This document shows, in pieces, positions 23,516 through 32,438 of a DNA stretch of 36,581 nucleotides (its first letter is position 1; every line of letters starts with the position of its first letter). Source of the stretch: Spirochaetota bacterium. Its GTDB lineage: Bacteria; Spirochaetota; UBA4802; UBA5550. Position numbers and translations under genes: made by a program. Location: contig JAFGJK010000060.1 of assembly GCA_016929135.1 (NCBI GenBank), positions 1-36,581 on the forward strand, in the 5' to 3' direction. The notes below the pieces were generated by a model. The model was not told where the DNA came from, made no database searches, and worked only from the letters and a program-made list of their open reading frames with translations.

Positions 23516-23965
23516 CTATTTACCGTGCAGCAGTTCCTTCACCGTCTCGAGCTGTTCCATCCGCATCGTGGCGACGGCGAAGTAATCGCCCCTGTCCGGG
23601 AAGTATCTGGCGGCGAATATCACCCGATCCCCCTCCTTCATCCCCCGGGCTACCGGCGGCACCGTATAGTCCACGCTGGGGCAGTCCTCCTGCCAGGGCC
23701 AGGTGGCCCGTTTCCAGTAGAAATGCGTGTAGGAGAAGAGGATCTCATTTTTGTCCAGCGAGCCCTTGAGGAACCTCTCCGGCGAGAGAGTCACCGTGGT
23801 GGTGACATCACACCTGGACTCCCTCACCGTGATTCGCGCCACCCGGGCGACGCCCACCAACGTTGACTCCCGTATGACCCCATCCACCGGTACCGGCATC
23901 TCCATGTGCGCCAGCGCGGCGCACGCCGCCGCCGCCATCGTCACTGCGATACAAAGTCTCCTCAT
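23516..23965 (-). CDS. Predicted secreted periplasmic protein, unknown function
   Basis: 149 residues from ATG 23965 with GGAGG 6 bases upstream. It has a signal peptide (MRRLCIAVTMAAAACAALA), probably cut by signal peptidase I after ALA; Cys15 makes lipidation possible but less likely. The mature part looks beta-rich (VGVARVARITVRES, TTTVTLSPERFLKG, KEGDRVIFAARYF) and has one Cys pair (RCDV, EDCPS). Its opening resembles domains that follow STLVGVARVxxI in exported proteins with an OB-like or NTF-like fold, but I cannot name it. It lies 61 bases downstream of the small lipoprotein at 24027-24407 and may share its transcript. Confidence 0.72.
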   Translation of the reverse strand: MRRLCIAVTMAAAACAALAHMEMPVPVDGVIRESTLVGVARVARITVRESRCDVTTTVTLSPERFLKGSLDKNEILFSYTHFYWKRATWPWQEDCPSVDYTVPPVARGMKEGDRVIFAARYFPDRGDYFAVATMRMEQLETVKELLHGK

Positions 23966-24026
23966 GTACTGCCTCCGTTAAAATCGATCCCGTCATTGCC
24001 ATCGGCGATGACGCCTGCATCCGCCG

Positions 24027-24407
24027 CTACTGCCAGAAGAGCACCCTCACCACCCTCCGGTCCTTCACGCTGTAGTGCACGTCCCTGCAGCGGCCGCCGG
24101 GGTTACCGATCATGTGCGCATTCTCCCCCTTAAAGGCGTCCCGGTGCCACAGGTGGAATACGAGAATATCGGGATCCCCACGCTCCACCGTGACGAAGAA
24201 CTCCCCCGGGTTGTGCAACGACTTCATCACCCCCCCTGCGGCAGCGCCGTACTGTCCCCCCAGGAGGGCGGGGCTCGAGAGCGGCACCGCCCCGACCGAT
24301 TCAGGCGTGACCCCGGCGCACCTGTCCCGAGCGCCGCAGGATCCCAGGCACACCGCCGTGATGATCGTCAGGATACAGGGAAATCTCCCCATGCGGGATC
24401 CCGTCAT
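24027..24407 (-). CDS. Small predicted lipoprotein translationally coupled to the lactonase gene
   Basis: 126 residues from ATG 24407, whose ATGA overlaps the stop of the upstream lactonase gene; GGGGAG lies just before it. A second ATG at 24392 is an alternative. The signal peptide ends in a lipobox at Cys24 (CLGSC), followed by GARDRCAGV. The short mature domain contains GEFFVTVERGDPDILVFHLW and ends VHYSVKDRRVVRVLFWQ. No family is recognised. The 4-base overlap suggests that it is made together with the paraoxonase-like enzyme. Confidence 0.72.
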   Translation of the reverse strand: MTGSRMGRFPCILTIITAVCLGSCGARDRCAGVTPESVGAVPLSSPALLGGQYGAAAGGVMKSLHNPGEFFVTVERGDPDILVFHLWHRDAFKGENAHMIGNPGGRCRDVHYSVKDRRVVRVLFWQ

Positions 24408-25480
24408 CTCCCCAGAGTGCAGTCCAGGAAATGATCGTCGTAGGAGGCACCGACGAGCATCCTGTCTCCCAGGGCCGCGGCTGAGCTGCAGCCGGATATC
24501 CCCTCGCCGCTGTCCAAGTACACCTCCCTGACGGTATACTCACCCGCGGCGTCGCGGCTGATGGTGAGCACCTGCGAGGGGGCGAGCCTCGAGGGGTCCT
24601 TGGTGTAGCTCACGAAGCTGAGCAGCTTCGGCATACACCCGGCCCAGATCCTCCCCTGGGCGTCGATGTTGATGTTGTCGACGCCGGTGTCGAGCGGCAC
24701 GTCCCGGACCTCTGTCAGCCTGCCGGTGGCGGCGTCACGGTCGTAGAGGCGCATGAGCTTGCCCACGGTGGAGGTGGCGTAGACCCTCTTCCCGTCGCCG
24801 CTCATGGCGAGCCCGTTGGCGTAGACCAGGTCCCCGGCGGCTATGGAGAAGCCCCTGCCGTCGTAGTAGACGATGTTCGAGAGTGCCAGCTGCAGGTAGG
24901 TCTCCAGCTTCTTCCCCAGGGGGCTCTCCGCGCCGTGATCGTTGGTGAAATAGAACCGCCGGGGGCCGACGCCAAGGATGTCGTTGGGCGTCTGCAGGAG
25001 GTCCCCGGAAACGGTCTCACGGTGGATCAGCCGCCCGCCGGCGTACTCGAATATCTCCACGTGGTTCTTTTTCGCAGCGTCGAAGAAATGGGCGTCGTGC
25101 CCCATGTTGATCACGAAGAGATACCGCCTCCCCGAGGGGTCCCGGTAGAGGCTGATGCCGTGGGGATGGAACTCCTTCCTGAAATCAGCCGTGAGGTTCA
25201 CCGGCACGGGATTGTTCGCGCGGAGCGAATACCCGTAGATGCCCCCCTGCGTGGTCTCGCCGCGCATGGCGGCCCGACGGTCCGACGACGAGATCAGCGC
25301 CATCCCCCCCTCCGCGTCGATCTCGATGTCCTCGGGACAGGGGAGCTTCACCTTCAGGCAACGGTAGTCGGAATGGGGCCGCAGGGTCCTGAACTGGCCC
25401 GCGTCGTAGATGGTTTTTACGAGAAAACCGGCGGCGAGAACGATGAGGGCGCAGAGACCGATGAGCAGCTTCTTTGCCAT
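24404..25480 (-). CDS. Paraoxonase/arylesterase-family lactonase (PON-like), membrane-anchored or exported
   Basis: 358 residues from ATG 25480 after GGGAGGATTCC. A hydrophobic N-terminus (MAKKLLIGLCALIVLAAGFL) is a signal anchor or signal peptide. The rest follows human PON1 closely: PCPEDIEID (Glu50-Asp51), FHPHGISLY (His107), TPNDILGVGPRRFYFTNDH (Asn166-Asp167), VYANGLAMS (Asn222) and VDNINID (Asp268-Asn269). These positions match the calcium ligands of the six-bladed propeller. Cys41 and Cys354 correspond to the PON1 disulfide that ties the N- and C-terminus. PON enzymes hydrolyse lactones and aryl esters, including acyl-homoserine lactones. It overlaps the lipoprotein gene at 24407 by 4 bases. 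Lactone substrate and external location are inferred. Confidence 0.87.
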   Translation of the reverse strand: MAKKLLIGLCALIVLAAGFLVKTIYDAGQFRTLRPHSDYRCLKVKLPCPEDIEIDAEGGMALISSSDRRAAMRGETTQGGIYGYSLRANNPVPVNLTADFRKEFHPHGISLYRDPSGRRYLFVINMGHDAHFFDAAKKNHVEIFEYAGGRLIHRETVSGDLLQTPNDILGVGPRRFYFTNDHGAESPLGKKLETYLQLALSNIVYYDGRGFSIAAGDLVYANGLAMSGDGKRVYATSTVGKLMRLYDRDAATGRLTEVRDVPLDTGVDNINIDAQGRIWAGCMPKLLSFVSYTKDPSRLAPSQVLTISRDAAGEYTVREVYLDSGEGISGCSSAAALGDRMLVGASYDDHFLDCTLGR

Positions 25481-25593
25481 GGAATCCTCCCGTACTACAG
25501 AATATCGTCGCAACCCGCATCCGGGACGCCTTCTTCCGCCTCTTCATGGATGACAGGGGACAGTTGATTTCCGGTATTTCCTGATCCGGTGTT

Positions 25594-25623
25594 ATTCTAG
25601 CCCGGGGGAACCTTGACAGTCAA
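25594..25623 (-). promoter_or_regulatory. Predicted promoter of the lactonase operon
   Basis: TTGACT (25623-25618) and TAGAAT (25599-25594) on the minus strand with 18 bases between. The -35 sits in the palindrome CTTGAC-A-GTCAAG (25612-25624), which places a TTGACA on the opposite strand facing the permease gene; that side has no good -10. Confidence 0.55.
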
Positions 25624-25739
25624 GAACAATTACATTCTGGGATGATCCATCGCGGCGGGGGGACTGAATCATGGAAAAAAACAATTGCAAATATCGGGGT
25701 TCCCCCATTGTATAACCAAAAACCGGCCAGAGGATCCCG

Positions 25740-27227
25740 ATGAAACGGATGTTATCAAAACACCTTGAAAAGAAATCCATTGATGACCTGGTGGGGATCC
25801 ATCACGGCCAGGGATTGAAACGGGTGCTGGGGCCCATGCACCTCACCATGCTGGGCGTTGGGGTGATCGTCGGTGCCGGCATCTTCGTGCTCACGGGCCA
25901 GGTGGCGGCCCAGTACGCGGGCCCTGCCATCATCCTCTCCTTCGTGGTCTCCGCGGTGGCCTGCGCCCTCACCGGCCTCTGCTACGCCGAGTTCGCCTCA
26001 CTCATACCGGTATCGGGAAGCGCCTACACCTACGCCTACGCCACCATGGGCAAGCTCTTCGCCTGGATAATCGGATGGGACCTGATACTGGAGTATCTCT
26101 TCGGCGCCTGCGCGGTCTCCGTGGGATGGTCCGGGTACGTCACGAGCTTCCTCGGCGACTTCGGTGTCGTCATCCCCGACTACCTCTGCAGCGCCCCCTT
26201 CGGGCACGACACCACCCTGGGCTGGCACCTCACCGGCGCGGTGATCAACCTTCCGGCCATGTTCGTCGTTGCCCTCTTCTCGGTGCTCCTCATCCTGGGG
26301 ATCAGGGAATCCGCCGTCATCAACAACGCCATCGTGATCATCAAGGTCTGCGTCATACTCCTCTTCATCGGCTTCGGCATCATGTACATCCGGCTGGAAA
26401 ACCTGACCCCCTTCATCCCGCAGAACACGGGGAACTTCGGCGAGTACGGCTGGAGCGGGATCCTGCGCGGCGCCGGCGTGATCTTCTTCGCCTACATCGG
26501 CTTCGACGTGGTCTCCACGGCGGCCCAGGAGGTGAAGAATCCGCAGCATGACATGCCCATCGGCATCCTCGGGTCGCTCACCATCGTCACCATCCTCTAC
26601 ATCCTTGTGGCCTTCGTGCTCACCGGCCTGGTGAGCTACACGCAGCTCAGGGTCCCGAACCCGATCGCCGTGGGGATCGATGCGGCGGGCCCCGGGCTCT
26701 TCTGGCTTCGCCCCATCATCAAGATCGGCGCCATCGCCGGGCTCTCCTCGGTGATCCTGCTCCTCCTCTACGGCCAGTCCCGCATATTTTACACCATGTC
26801 GCGGGACAGGATGCTCCCCGGGGTCTTCTCGGTGGTGCAGGAGCGCTTCCGCACCCCCTATCTGACCAACATCATTGTCGGGATCGTGGCGATGATCCTG
26901 GCGGGCCTCTTCCCCATAGGCATACTGGGGGAGATGGTCTCCATCGGCACGCTCCTGGCCTTCGTAATCGTCTGCGTGAGCGTCATCATCCTCCGGCGCA
27001 CGCACCCGAAGTTGCATCGCCCATTTAAAACCCCCTTCATGCCGGTGGTCCCCATCCTGGGGGCGCTGGTGTCCTTCGCGCAGATGGCGGCGCTGCCGCT
27101 GGAGACCTGGCTCAGGCTGGTGATCTGGATGGTGATAGGCTTCGTGATCTACGGGACCTACGGGCAGTGGCACGCGAAGAAGGCCCCCACGAAGGACGAG
27201 GAAACCTTCAATCCCATCATGCGGTAA
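25740..27227 (+). CDS. APC-superfamily amino acid permease (cationic amino acid transporter type)
   Basis: 495 residues from ATG 25740 with GAGGA 7 bases upstream. Twelve transmembrane segments are expected. Signatures of the APC fold are present: GVGVIVGAGIFVLTGQVAAQYAGPA in helix 1, CYAEFASLIPVSGSAYTYAY in helices 2-3, IFFAYIGFDVVSTAAQEVKN in helix 6, and YGQSRIFYTMSRDRMLP. The N-terminal LKRVLGPMHLTMLG matches the YfnA/CAT subgroup, which takes up cationic or branched amino acids at the inner membrane. It ends 11 bases inside the convergent SDR gene. No amino-acid catabolic gene is adjacent, so the substrate is not determined. Confidence 0.92.
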   Translation: MKRMLSKHLEKKSIDDLVGIHHGQGLKRVLGPMHLTMLGVGVIVGAGIFVLTGQVAAQYAGPAIILSFVVSAVACALTGLCYAEFASLIPVSGSAYTYAYATMGKLFAWIIGWDLILEYLFGACAVSVGWSGYVTSFLGDFGVVIPDYLCSAPFGHDTTLGWHLTGAVINLPAMFVVALFSVLLILGIRESAVINNAIVIIKVCVILLFIGFGIMYIRLENLTPFIPQNTGNFGEYGWSGILRGAGVIFFAYIGFDVVSTAAQEVKNPQHDMPIGILGSLTIVTILYILVAFVLTGLVSYTQLRVPNPIAVGIDAAGPGLFWLRPIIKIGAIAGLSSVILLLLYGQSRIFYTMSRDRMLPGVFSVVQERFRTPYLTNIIVGIVAMILAGLFPIGILGEMVSIGTLLAFVIVCVSVIILRRTHPKLHRPFKTPFMPVVPILGALVSFAQMAALPLETWLRLVIWMVIGFVIYGTYGQWHAKKAPTKDEETFNPIMR

Positions 27228-28068
27228 TGCCGCCGGGCCCCTGACGCCCCGGCCTCCTCAGGAGCCGGTACTTCCTCACCATGATCCCGTTCACCAGGGC
27301 CATCACGCCGGGAATGCGGGCCGCGATCCTCAGGAGTTTCGCGTGCAGGGGGAAGACGATGACGCTCCTGTTCCTCGCCACCCCCCGGAGGATCGCCCGG
27401 GCCGCCTTCTCCGGCGTCATCATCCGCTCCGGCAGGCCGGCGACATAGAGGCGCCGCTCCACGTTCCGTATCTCCGCGTTGTCGTAGAAGGGGGTGCGCA
27501 CCACGCCCGGGCAGACCAGGCTCACCCGGACTCCCATCCCCCGCGCCTCGTACCGCATGGCCTCGGTGAAGCCCACCGCGCCGTACTTCGAAGCCGTGTA
27601 GGGGGTGTTGATGGAGAAGGGGGCGAACCCGGCCATGGAGGAGACGTTCACGATGTGGCCGCTCCCGCGGTTGGCCATGACCGCGTAGGCGGCCAGGGAG
27701 CAGCGGACGATGCCGTGCAGGTTCACCTCCAGCACACGGCAGCATTCATCGGCCGAGAGGTCGCGCAGATCGCCGGTGATGCAGATCGCCGCCACGTTGA
27801 AGCAGAAATCGAGCCCCCCGTGGTCAGCGACGGCACGCGACACCGCGGCCCGCACCGACCGCTGCGAGGTGACGTCCAGCGCAACGGCCTTGGCCCATCC
27901 CCCTCCGGCGGTGATAGCCGAGGCGGTGCGCCGCACGCCGGGGACATCCACGTCCCCCGCGATCACCTTGGCGCCCCGCGCCGCCAGTTCCCGGCACAGG
28001 GCCCTCCCGATGCCCGAGGCCGCGCCGGTGACCAGGGCCGTCTTCCCCCGATAGTAATCACCCCTCAT
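27217..28068 (-). CDS. Short-chain dehydrogenase/reductase (SDR)
   Basis: 283 residues from ATG 28068 (GGGGTGG 5 bases upstream). Classical SDR features are complete: TGAASGIG cofactor loop, a D-V-D acidic residue after strand 2 that favours NAD, FNVAAICITG in place of NNAG, the catalytic Ser in VNVSSMAGF, and YTASK with Tyr and Lys. After residue 200 comes a C-terminal extension with basic stretches (KLLRIAARIPGVMALVNG, RKYRLLRRPGR) that resembles membrane-associated SDRs of lipid or retinol type. It faces the permease with an 11-base overlap, and the thiolase gene starts 223 bases away on the other strand. A role in lipid or beta-keto group reduction is inferred. Confidence 0.88.
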   Translation of the reverse strand: MRGDYYRGKTALVTGAASGIGRALCRELAARGAKVIAGDVDVPGVRRTASAITAGGGWAKAVALDVTSQRSVRAAVSRAVADHGGLDFCFNVAAICITGDLRDLSADECCRVLEVNLHGIVRCSLAAYAVMANRGSGHIVNVSSMAGFAPFSINTPYTASKYGAVGFTEAMRYEARGMGVRVSLVCPGVVRTPFYDNAEIRNVERRLYVAGLPERMMTPEKAARAILRGVARNRSVIVFPLHAKLLRIAARIPGVMALVNGIMVRKYRLLRRPGRQGPGGITA

Positions 28069-28155
28069 ACAGGCCACCCCCGGTACAGTACACCCGCTCC
28101 CCGCGGTGCGGTCAACCAGAAAGCGCGGCGGGCGGCGCCGGGTTTGAAAAGGTGG

Positions 28156-28185
28156 TTGACACTTTTTATATGTCTGTATTATTGT
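28156..28185 (+). promoter_or_regulatory. Predicted promoter of the thiolase gene
   Basis: TTGACA (28156-28161) is followed after 18 bases by TATTGT (28180-28185), in an AT-rich stretch. An imperfect palindrome GTATTATTGTATTAC (28176-28190) overlaps the -10 and could be an operator. Confidence 0.55.
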
Positions 28186-28291
28186 ATTACAAATTAAGTA
28201 TTGTGGACGAGGGGCATCACCACGGGCCCGGAAGCGCAATGGGCGGCGGAGCCATGGCCCCGTCCGTAATCAAAAACGTGCGGGAGGAGCT

Positions 28292-29464
28292 ATGAAGGAT
28301 GTAGTCGTTGTCAGCGCGGTGCGCTCCCCGGTGGGGCGGCAGAAGGGATACCTGAGGGAGTGGATGGCGCCGGTACTGCTCGGATCGGTGCTGGACGAAT
28401 CGATGAAGAGAATAGACCTTGACCCAGGACTGGTGGATGACGTGGTGGCGGGGACCGTCTACCAGGTGGGGGAGCAGGGCTTCACCCTGGCCAGGATGTC
28501 GGTGCTGGCATCGTCGCTGCCGGATACGGTCCCGGGCATGTCGGTGAACCGCCAGTGCGGCAGCAGCCTCTCGGCGATACAGATCGCCGCGGCCATGATC
28601 TCCTCGGGCGTCATGGAGGTGATCATCGCCGCCGGCTGCGAGCTCATGTCGAAATACAGCATCGCCTCGGACCTGATGGGCACGCTGTCAAACGGCCAGC
28701 CCATGGGGCACCCTTTCGGCGCCTTCTACACCGAGAAGTACGGGTTCCCGAGCCAGGTGATCTCGGCGCAGATGATCGCGGACCAGTGGGGGATCACCAA
28801 GGAGGAATGCCAGGACTTCGCGATCTCGAGCCACCGGAAGGCGGACAACGCCACGAGGCAGGGGTATTTTAAAAACGAGATCATGCCGATGAAGGGGCTC
28901 GACAAGGAGGGGAAGGAGATCACCCGGGACACCGACGAGACGATGAGGCCCGAGACCGTGAGGGAGACCCTGGAGGGCCTCAAGGTCATCGCCGGCACAA
29001 AGTGGATCACCGCCGGGCTCTCCAGCACCATCACCGACGGCGCCTCGGCGATGATCCTCATGAGCGGCGAGAAGGCCGCCTCCCTGGGCCTGAAGCCCCT
29101 TGCGCGCATCGTCGCCAGCGCCGTGGTGGGATCCGATCCGAAGCTCATGCTCACCGGCCCGATCCCGGCCACGCAGAGGGTGCTCGAAAAATCCGGACTC
29201 GCCATGAAGGACATAGACATCTTCGAGGTGAACGAGGCCTTCGCGCCGATCCCGCTGGCATGGGTCAAGGAGCTCAAGGCCGACATTGACAGGCTCAACG
29301 TGAACGGCGGCGCCATGGCCCTGGGCCACCCGGTGGGCAACTCCGGTTGCCGCCTCAGCGTGACGGCGGTGCACGAACTGATTCGACGGAAGGGGAAGTA
29401 CGCCCTGGTGACGCTCTGCACCGGTGGCGGGATGGCGCCGGCGACCATCTTCGAGCGCCTCTAG
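28292..29464 (+). CDS. Thiolase (acetyl-CoA acetyltransferase family)
   Basis: 390 residues from ATG 28292 with GGAGGAGCT directly upstream. The catalytic set is intact: the nucleophile Cys89 in NRQCGSSLSA, His346 in GGAMALGHPVG and the acid/base Cys376 in LCTGGGMA. The family NEAFA motif (EVNEAFAPIPLAW) is also present. Thiolases cleave 3-ketoacyl-CoA in beta-oxidation or condense two acetyl-CoA. Length equals that of bacterial thiolase II. Together with the crotonases and AcuI-like enzyme elsewhere in the window it indicates fatty-acid or branched-acid metabolism. The gene ends at a strong terminator and is transcribed alone. Whether it acts in degradation or synthesis cannot be told. Confidence 0.94.
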   Translation: MKDVVVVSAVRSPVGRQKGYLREWMAPVLLGSVLDESMKRIDLDPGLVDDVVAGTVYQVGEQGFTLARMSVLASSLPDTVPGMSVNRQCGSSLSAIQIAAAMISSGVMEVIIAAGCELMSKYSIASDLMGTLSNGQPMGHPFGAFYTEKYGFPSQVISAQMIADQWGITKEECQDFAISSHRKADNATRQGYFKNEIMPMKGLDKEGKEITRDTDETMRPETVRETLEGLKVIAGTKWITAGLSSTITDGASAMILMSGEKAASLGLKPLARIVASAVVGSDPKLMLTGPIPATQRVLEKSGLAMKDIDIFEVNEAFAPIPLAWVKELKADIDRLNVNGGAMALGHPVGNSGCRLSVTAVHELIRRKGKYALVTLCTGGGMAPATIFERL

Positions 29465-29585
29465 GGGGCCGCCATGGCCGATAAACGGCAGGATCTCAGT
29501 CACTGCTGTGCCACACCGAGGTTTAGAGTGATGTGAAGGGATGAGCGAGAGGGCCCCTGAACCCGCCCTTGAGTCTTCTGATAAA

Positions 29586-29616
29586 CAGGCCCCGCCCCCG
29601 GCGGGGCCTGTCTTTT
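29586..29616 (+). terminator. Rho-independent terminator between thiolase and argC
   Basis: A perfect 10-bp stem CAGGCCCCGC/GCGGGGCCTG with a CCCCG loop is followed by TCTTTT. On the other strand it is followed by TTTATC, so it may also stop argC transcripts. Confidence 0.92.
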
Positions 29617-29619
29617 CCG

Positions 29620-30570
29620 CTATTCCAGGCCGGTCGCCTCGTCGAGGCCCAGCATGATGTTCATGTTCTGCACCGCGGCGCCCGAGGCCCCCTTCCCCAG
29701 GTTGTCGAGCCTGGATACCAGGAGGATCTGACGGTCGTTGCCGAAGACGAAGATGTCCAGCAGATTGGTGTCGTTGCACTCCTGCATTTTAAAGAAGCCG
29801 CCGTCCAGGAGGGATTCCGATTCGAAGGGCATCACCCTGACGAAACGCTCCCCCCGGTAGTAGGAGGCCAGCATCTCCCGCACATCGGCGGCCGACACCC
29901 TCTTCGAGAGGAGACGCGCCTGTAGGGGGACCGAGATCGACATCCCGACGTAGAAGTCCCCCACCACCGGCGTGAAGAGCGGGGGGAAGGCGAGCCCCGA
30001 GTAGCGGTGCATCTCCGGCAGATGTTTGTGCGAGAGGCCCAGGGCGTAGCTCCGGAAATACTTCAGGGACTCCCTGTCGGCGCCGGGTCCCTCGTAGGCG
30101 GCGATGAGCTTCTTGCCGCCGCCGCTGTAGCCGGTGAGGGACTGGCAGGTCACCGGGTAATCCTCCGGCACCACACCCAGGCGCACCAAGGGGTACAGGG
30201 GGATCACAAAGCCGGTAGCGTGGCACCCCGGTACGGCGACCCGCTTCGACGAGGCGACGGCGTCCCGCTGCTCCCTCGAGAGCTCCGGAAGGCCGTAAGC
30301 CCAGGAGGGGTCAGTCCTGTGGGCCGTGCTGGCATCGATGATCCTGGTGGAGCCGTTCGTCACCAGCGACACCGATTCCCTGGCGGCATCGTCGGGCAGG
30401 CAGAGAAAGGCGACGTCGGCGGCGTTCAACAGCCCGCGCCGGGCGCCGGGGTCCTTGCGCCGCTCCGGGTCGATCTGCAGCAGCTCGATGTCGCTCCTTG
30501 CGGCGAGCCGCTCGTGAATCCTCAAACCCGTTGTCCCCTCCTGTCCGTCCACAAAGACCCTGATCGTCAT
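29620..30570 (-). CDS. argC: N-acetyl-gamma-glutamyl-phosphate reductase, short type
   Basis: 316 residues from ATG 30570 (GAGGAG 9 bases upstream); a GTG three codons earlier is too close to the ribosome site. The N-terminal VFVDGQEGTTGLRIHERL is the nucleotide loop of type-2 ArgC, and VPGCHATG holds the catalytic Cys116. Further family features are TGYSGGGKKLI, SHKHLPEMHRYSG and DNLGKGASGAAVQNMNIMLG. The enzyme reduces N-acetylglutamyl phosphate with NADPH in arginine synthesis. No other arg gene is nearby. The length (about 310) matches the short form found in many proteobacteria and spirochaetes. A TTGACA at 30630-30625 upstream may be its -35; the -10 is unclear. Confidence 0.93.
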   Translation of the reverse strand: MTIRVFVDGQEGTTGLRIHERLAARSDIELLQIDPERRKDPGARRGLLNAADVAFLCLPDDAARESVSLVTNGSTRIIDASTAHRTDPSWAYGLPELSREQRDAVASSKRVAVPGCHATGFVIPLYPLVRLGVVPEDYPVTCQSLTGYSGGGKKLIAAYEGPGADRESLKYFRSYALGLSHKHLPEMHRYSGLAFPPLFTPVVGDFYVGMSISVPLQARLLSKRVSAADVREMLASYYRGERFVRVMPFESESLLDGGFFKMQECNDTNLLDIFVFGNDRQILLVSRLDNLGKGASGAAVQNMNIMLGLDEATGLE

Positions 30571-30781
30571 GGTGCACACTCCTCTCCGAATACTCCGTTA
30601 CACAACGATACCGATAGTACGGAATGTCAAGGATTTGTCGGGGAAAAAACCGCCGCGGTGGCCAAGGGGCCTCAAACGATGCCGTCACCGCCCCTCTTTC
30701 CCGGCATTTCACCATAAAAGGGTTGATAATTTTGCACCCGTCTGTTTTTGTCTTCCCATCATCGAATTGCGGGGCACTGAC

Positions 30782-32416
30782 ATGAAAAAGGCGAAGAAGG
30801 GCGAGATAACGATACTGAAGAACGGGCTCATCATCGATGGCACCGGGGCGCCGGGGACCGCCGGCAGCGTGGTGCTGAACGGCCCGGTGATACAGGGGAT
30901 CGTCCGGGACGGGGCGCTCCCGAAGGGGAGGGTGGTGGACTGCACCGGCATGGCCATCGCGCCGGGGTTCATCGACTGCCATTCCCACATGGACTGGTTC
31001 CTGGGGATGAAGGACGGCGCCAGCTTCAAGGTCCCCTTCACCGAGCAGGGGATCACCACCTTCATCGGGGGGAACTGCGGCTTCAGCCCCGCCGGGATCA
31101 AGGAGGACATGCCGGAGGAGTACGTGCACTACTTCACCGAGAGCCTCTTCAAGGAGGGGCTCCAGGGGCTCCCCTGGCGAACCCTTCCCCAGTATTTCGC
31201 CAGGATCAGGAAAAGCGGGCTGTCGCACAACATGGCGATGATGGCGGGGCACGGCACCATACGGGCCTCGGTGAAGGGCTTCAGCGCCGATCCCCTCTCC
31301 CCGAAGGAGAGGAGGGAGATGCGCCGTCTCTTCGAGAAGGCCCTGGACGACGGGGCCGGCGGCGTCTCCTTTGGGCTCCAGTACGAGCCGGGGCTCTACG
31401 CCCCCACGGATGAGATCGAGGAGGTGGCCGGGATCGCGGCGAAGAAGAACAGGATCGTCACCGTGCACATGCGGGCCCTCTCCGCCATCTCGGCGGTCTA
31501 CCCCATCAAGCCCTTCGGCACCCCCCACAACCTGATCGCCCTGGAGGAGATGCTGGGGGTCGCCCGGCGCACCGGCGCGCGCCTTCAGGTGTCGCACCTG
31601 ATCTTCGCGGGGGAACGCACCTGGAAGAGCTGCGACAGGGCGCTGGAGATGATCGACCGGGCCATCGACGAGGGGATCGACGTGATGTTCGACACCTATT
31701 CCTACCACTGCGGCGCCTCGGTGATCAACGTGGTGATGCCCGCCTGGTACCTGGCGGACCTGGAGGGGAACCACGGGAGCTCGAAGGCCCTGCGGCGTCT
31801 GAAGATCGAGCTGAAGGTCATGGAGAAGTGGCTCGGCCTGGGGCCGAAGGACATACAGGTGATCCGTTCGAACAACCCGGAGCTGGACCGTTTCAACGGG
31901 ATGTTCCTGCACGAGATCGCCCGCCAGCGCGGCATGGGGACGATCGAGAACCTGGTGGACATGGCGTACAGGACCGGCGGGAACGCCAGCATACTGCTCC
32001 ACAAGTACAGCGACATGAGGATCATCGAGAAGCTGATGCGCCACCGCGCCTCCCTCTTCATGACCGACGCCTGGGTGGAGCCGGGGGACAAGCAGAACCC
32101 GGCCGCCTACGGGTGCTTCCCCCGCTTCCTGCAGATCGCCCGCGAGCGGAAGATCCTCACCCTGGAGGAGGTGGTGCGCAAGATGACCGGCGCGACTGCC
32201 GAGCGCTTCGGCCTGAAGAACCGCGGCTTCATACAGAAGGGGATGGCGGCGGACATCGTGGTCTTCGACCCGGCGGGGATACGGGACAACAATACCATCG
32301 AGCGGGGGAACGCGCGGCCCGACGGGATAGCGGCGGTCTTCATGAACGGGGCGCGCGTCCTCTCCAGCGGCGCCGCGGACGTGAGGGCGCGGGAGGGGGA
32401 GATCCTGGCCCGCTGA
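30782..32416 (+). CDS. N-acyl-D-amino-acid deacylase family amidohydrolase
   Basis: 544 residues from ATG 30782; the ribosome site is weak (GGGGC). It is an amidohydrolase of the D-aminoacylase group: metal-binding GFIDCHSHMD (His67, His69), GGNCGFSPAG with Cys99 (a metal ligand in D-aminoacylase), MAGHGTIR, GVSFGLQYEPGLYAPTDE, VTVHMR (His229), QVSHLIF (His272) and FMTDAWVEP. The C-terminal KNRGFIQKGMAADIVVFDP closes the small beta domain. Such enzymes remove N-acyl groups from D-amino acids or act on related amides in the cytoplasm. It is divergent from argC and convergent with a TetR gene. It could act with the M55 peptidase on D-amino-acid compounds, though the two are 20 kb apart. Confidence 0.88.
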   Translation: MKKAKKGEITILKNGLIIDGTGAPGTAGSVVLNGPVIQGIVRDGALPKGRVVDCTGMAIAPGFIDCHSHMDWFLGMKDGASFKVPFTEQGITTFIGGNCGFSPAGIKEDMPEEYVHYFTESLFKEGLQGLPWRTLPQYFARIRKSGLSHNMAMMAGHGTIRASVKGFSADPLSPKERREMRRLFEKALDDGAGGVSFGLQYEPGLYAPTDEIEEVAGIAAKKNRIVTVHMRALSAISAVYPIKPFGTPHNLIALEEMLGVARRTGARLQVSHLIFAGERTWKSCDRALEMIDRAIDEGIDVMFDTYSYHCGASVINVVMPAWYLADLEGNHGSSKALRRLKIELKVMEKWLGLGPKDIQVIRSNNPELDRFNGMFLHEIARQRGMGTIENLVDMAYRTGGNASILLHKYSDMRIIEKLMRHRASLFMTDAWVEPGDKQNPAAYGCFPRFLQIARERKILTLEEVVRKMTGATAERFGLKNRGFIQKGMAADIVVFDPAGIRDNNTIERGNARPDGIAAVFMNGARVLSSGAADVRAREGEILAR

Positions 32417-32438
32417 GGCTCGGTTCGTTCCGTGCCCC

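Noticed and set aside
25998..27173. 391-codon minus-strand frame opposite the permease
   Set aside because: Asp/Glu/His-rich antisense of transmembrane codons, a known artefact; no ribosome site.
30311..32044. 577-codon minus-strand frame
   Set aside because: It is antisense to the amidohydrolase, whose metal motifs are complete; the product has no recognisable domain.
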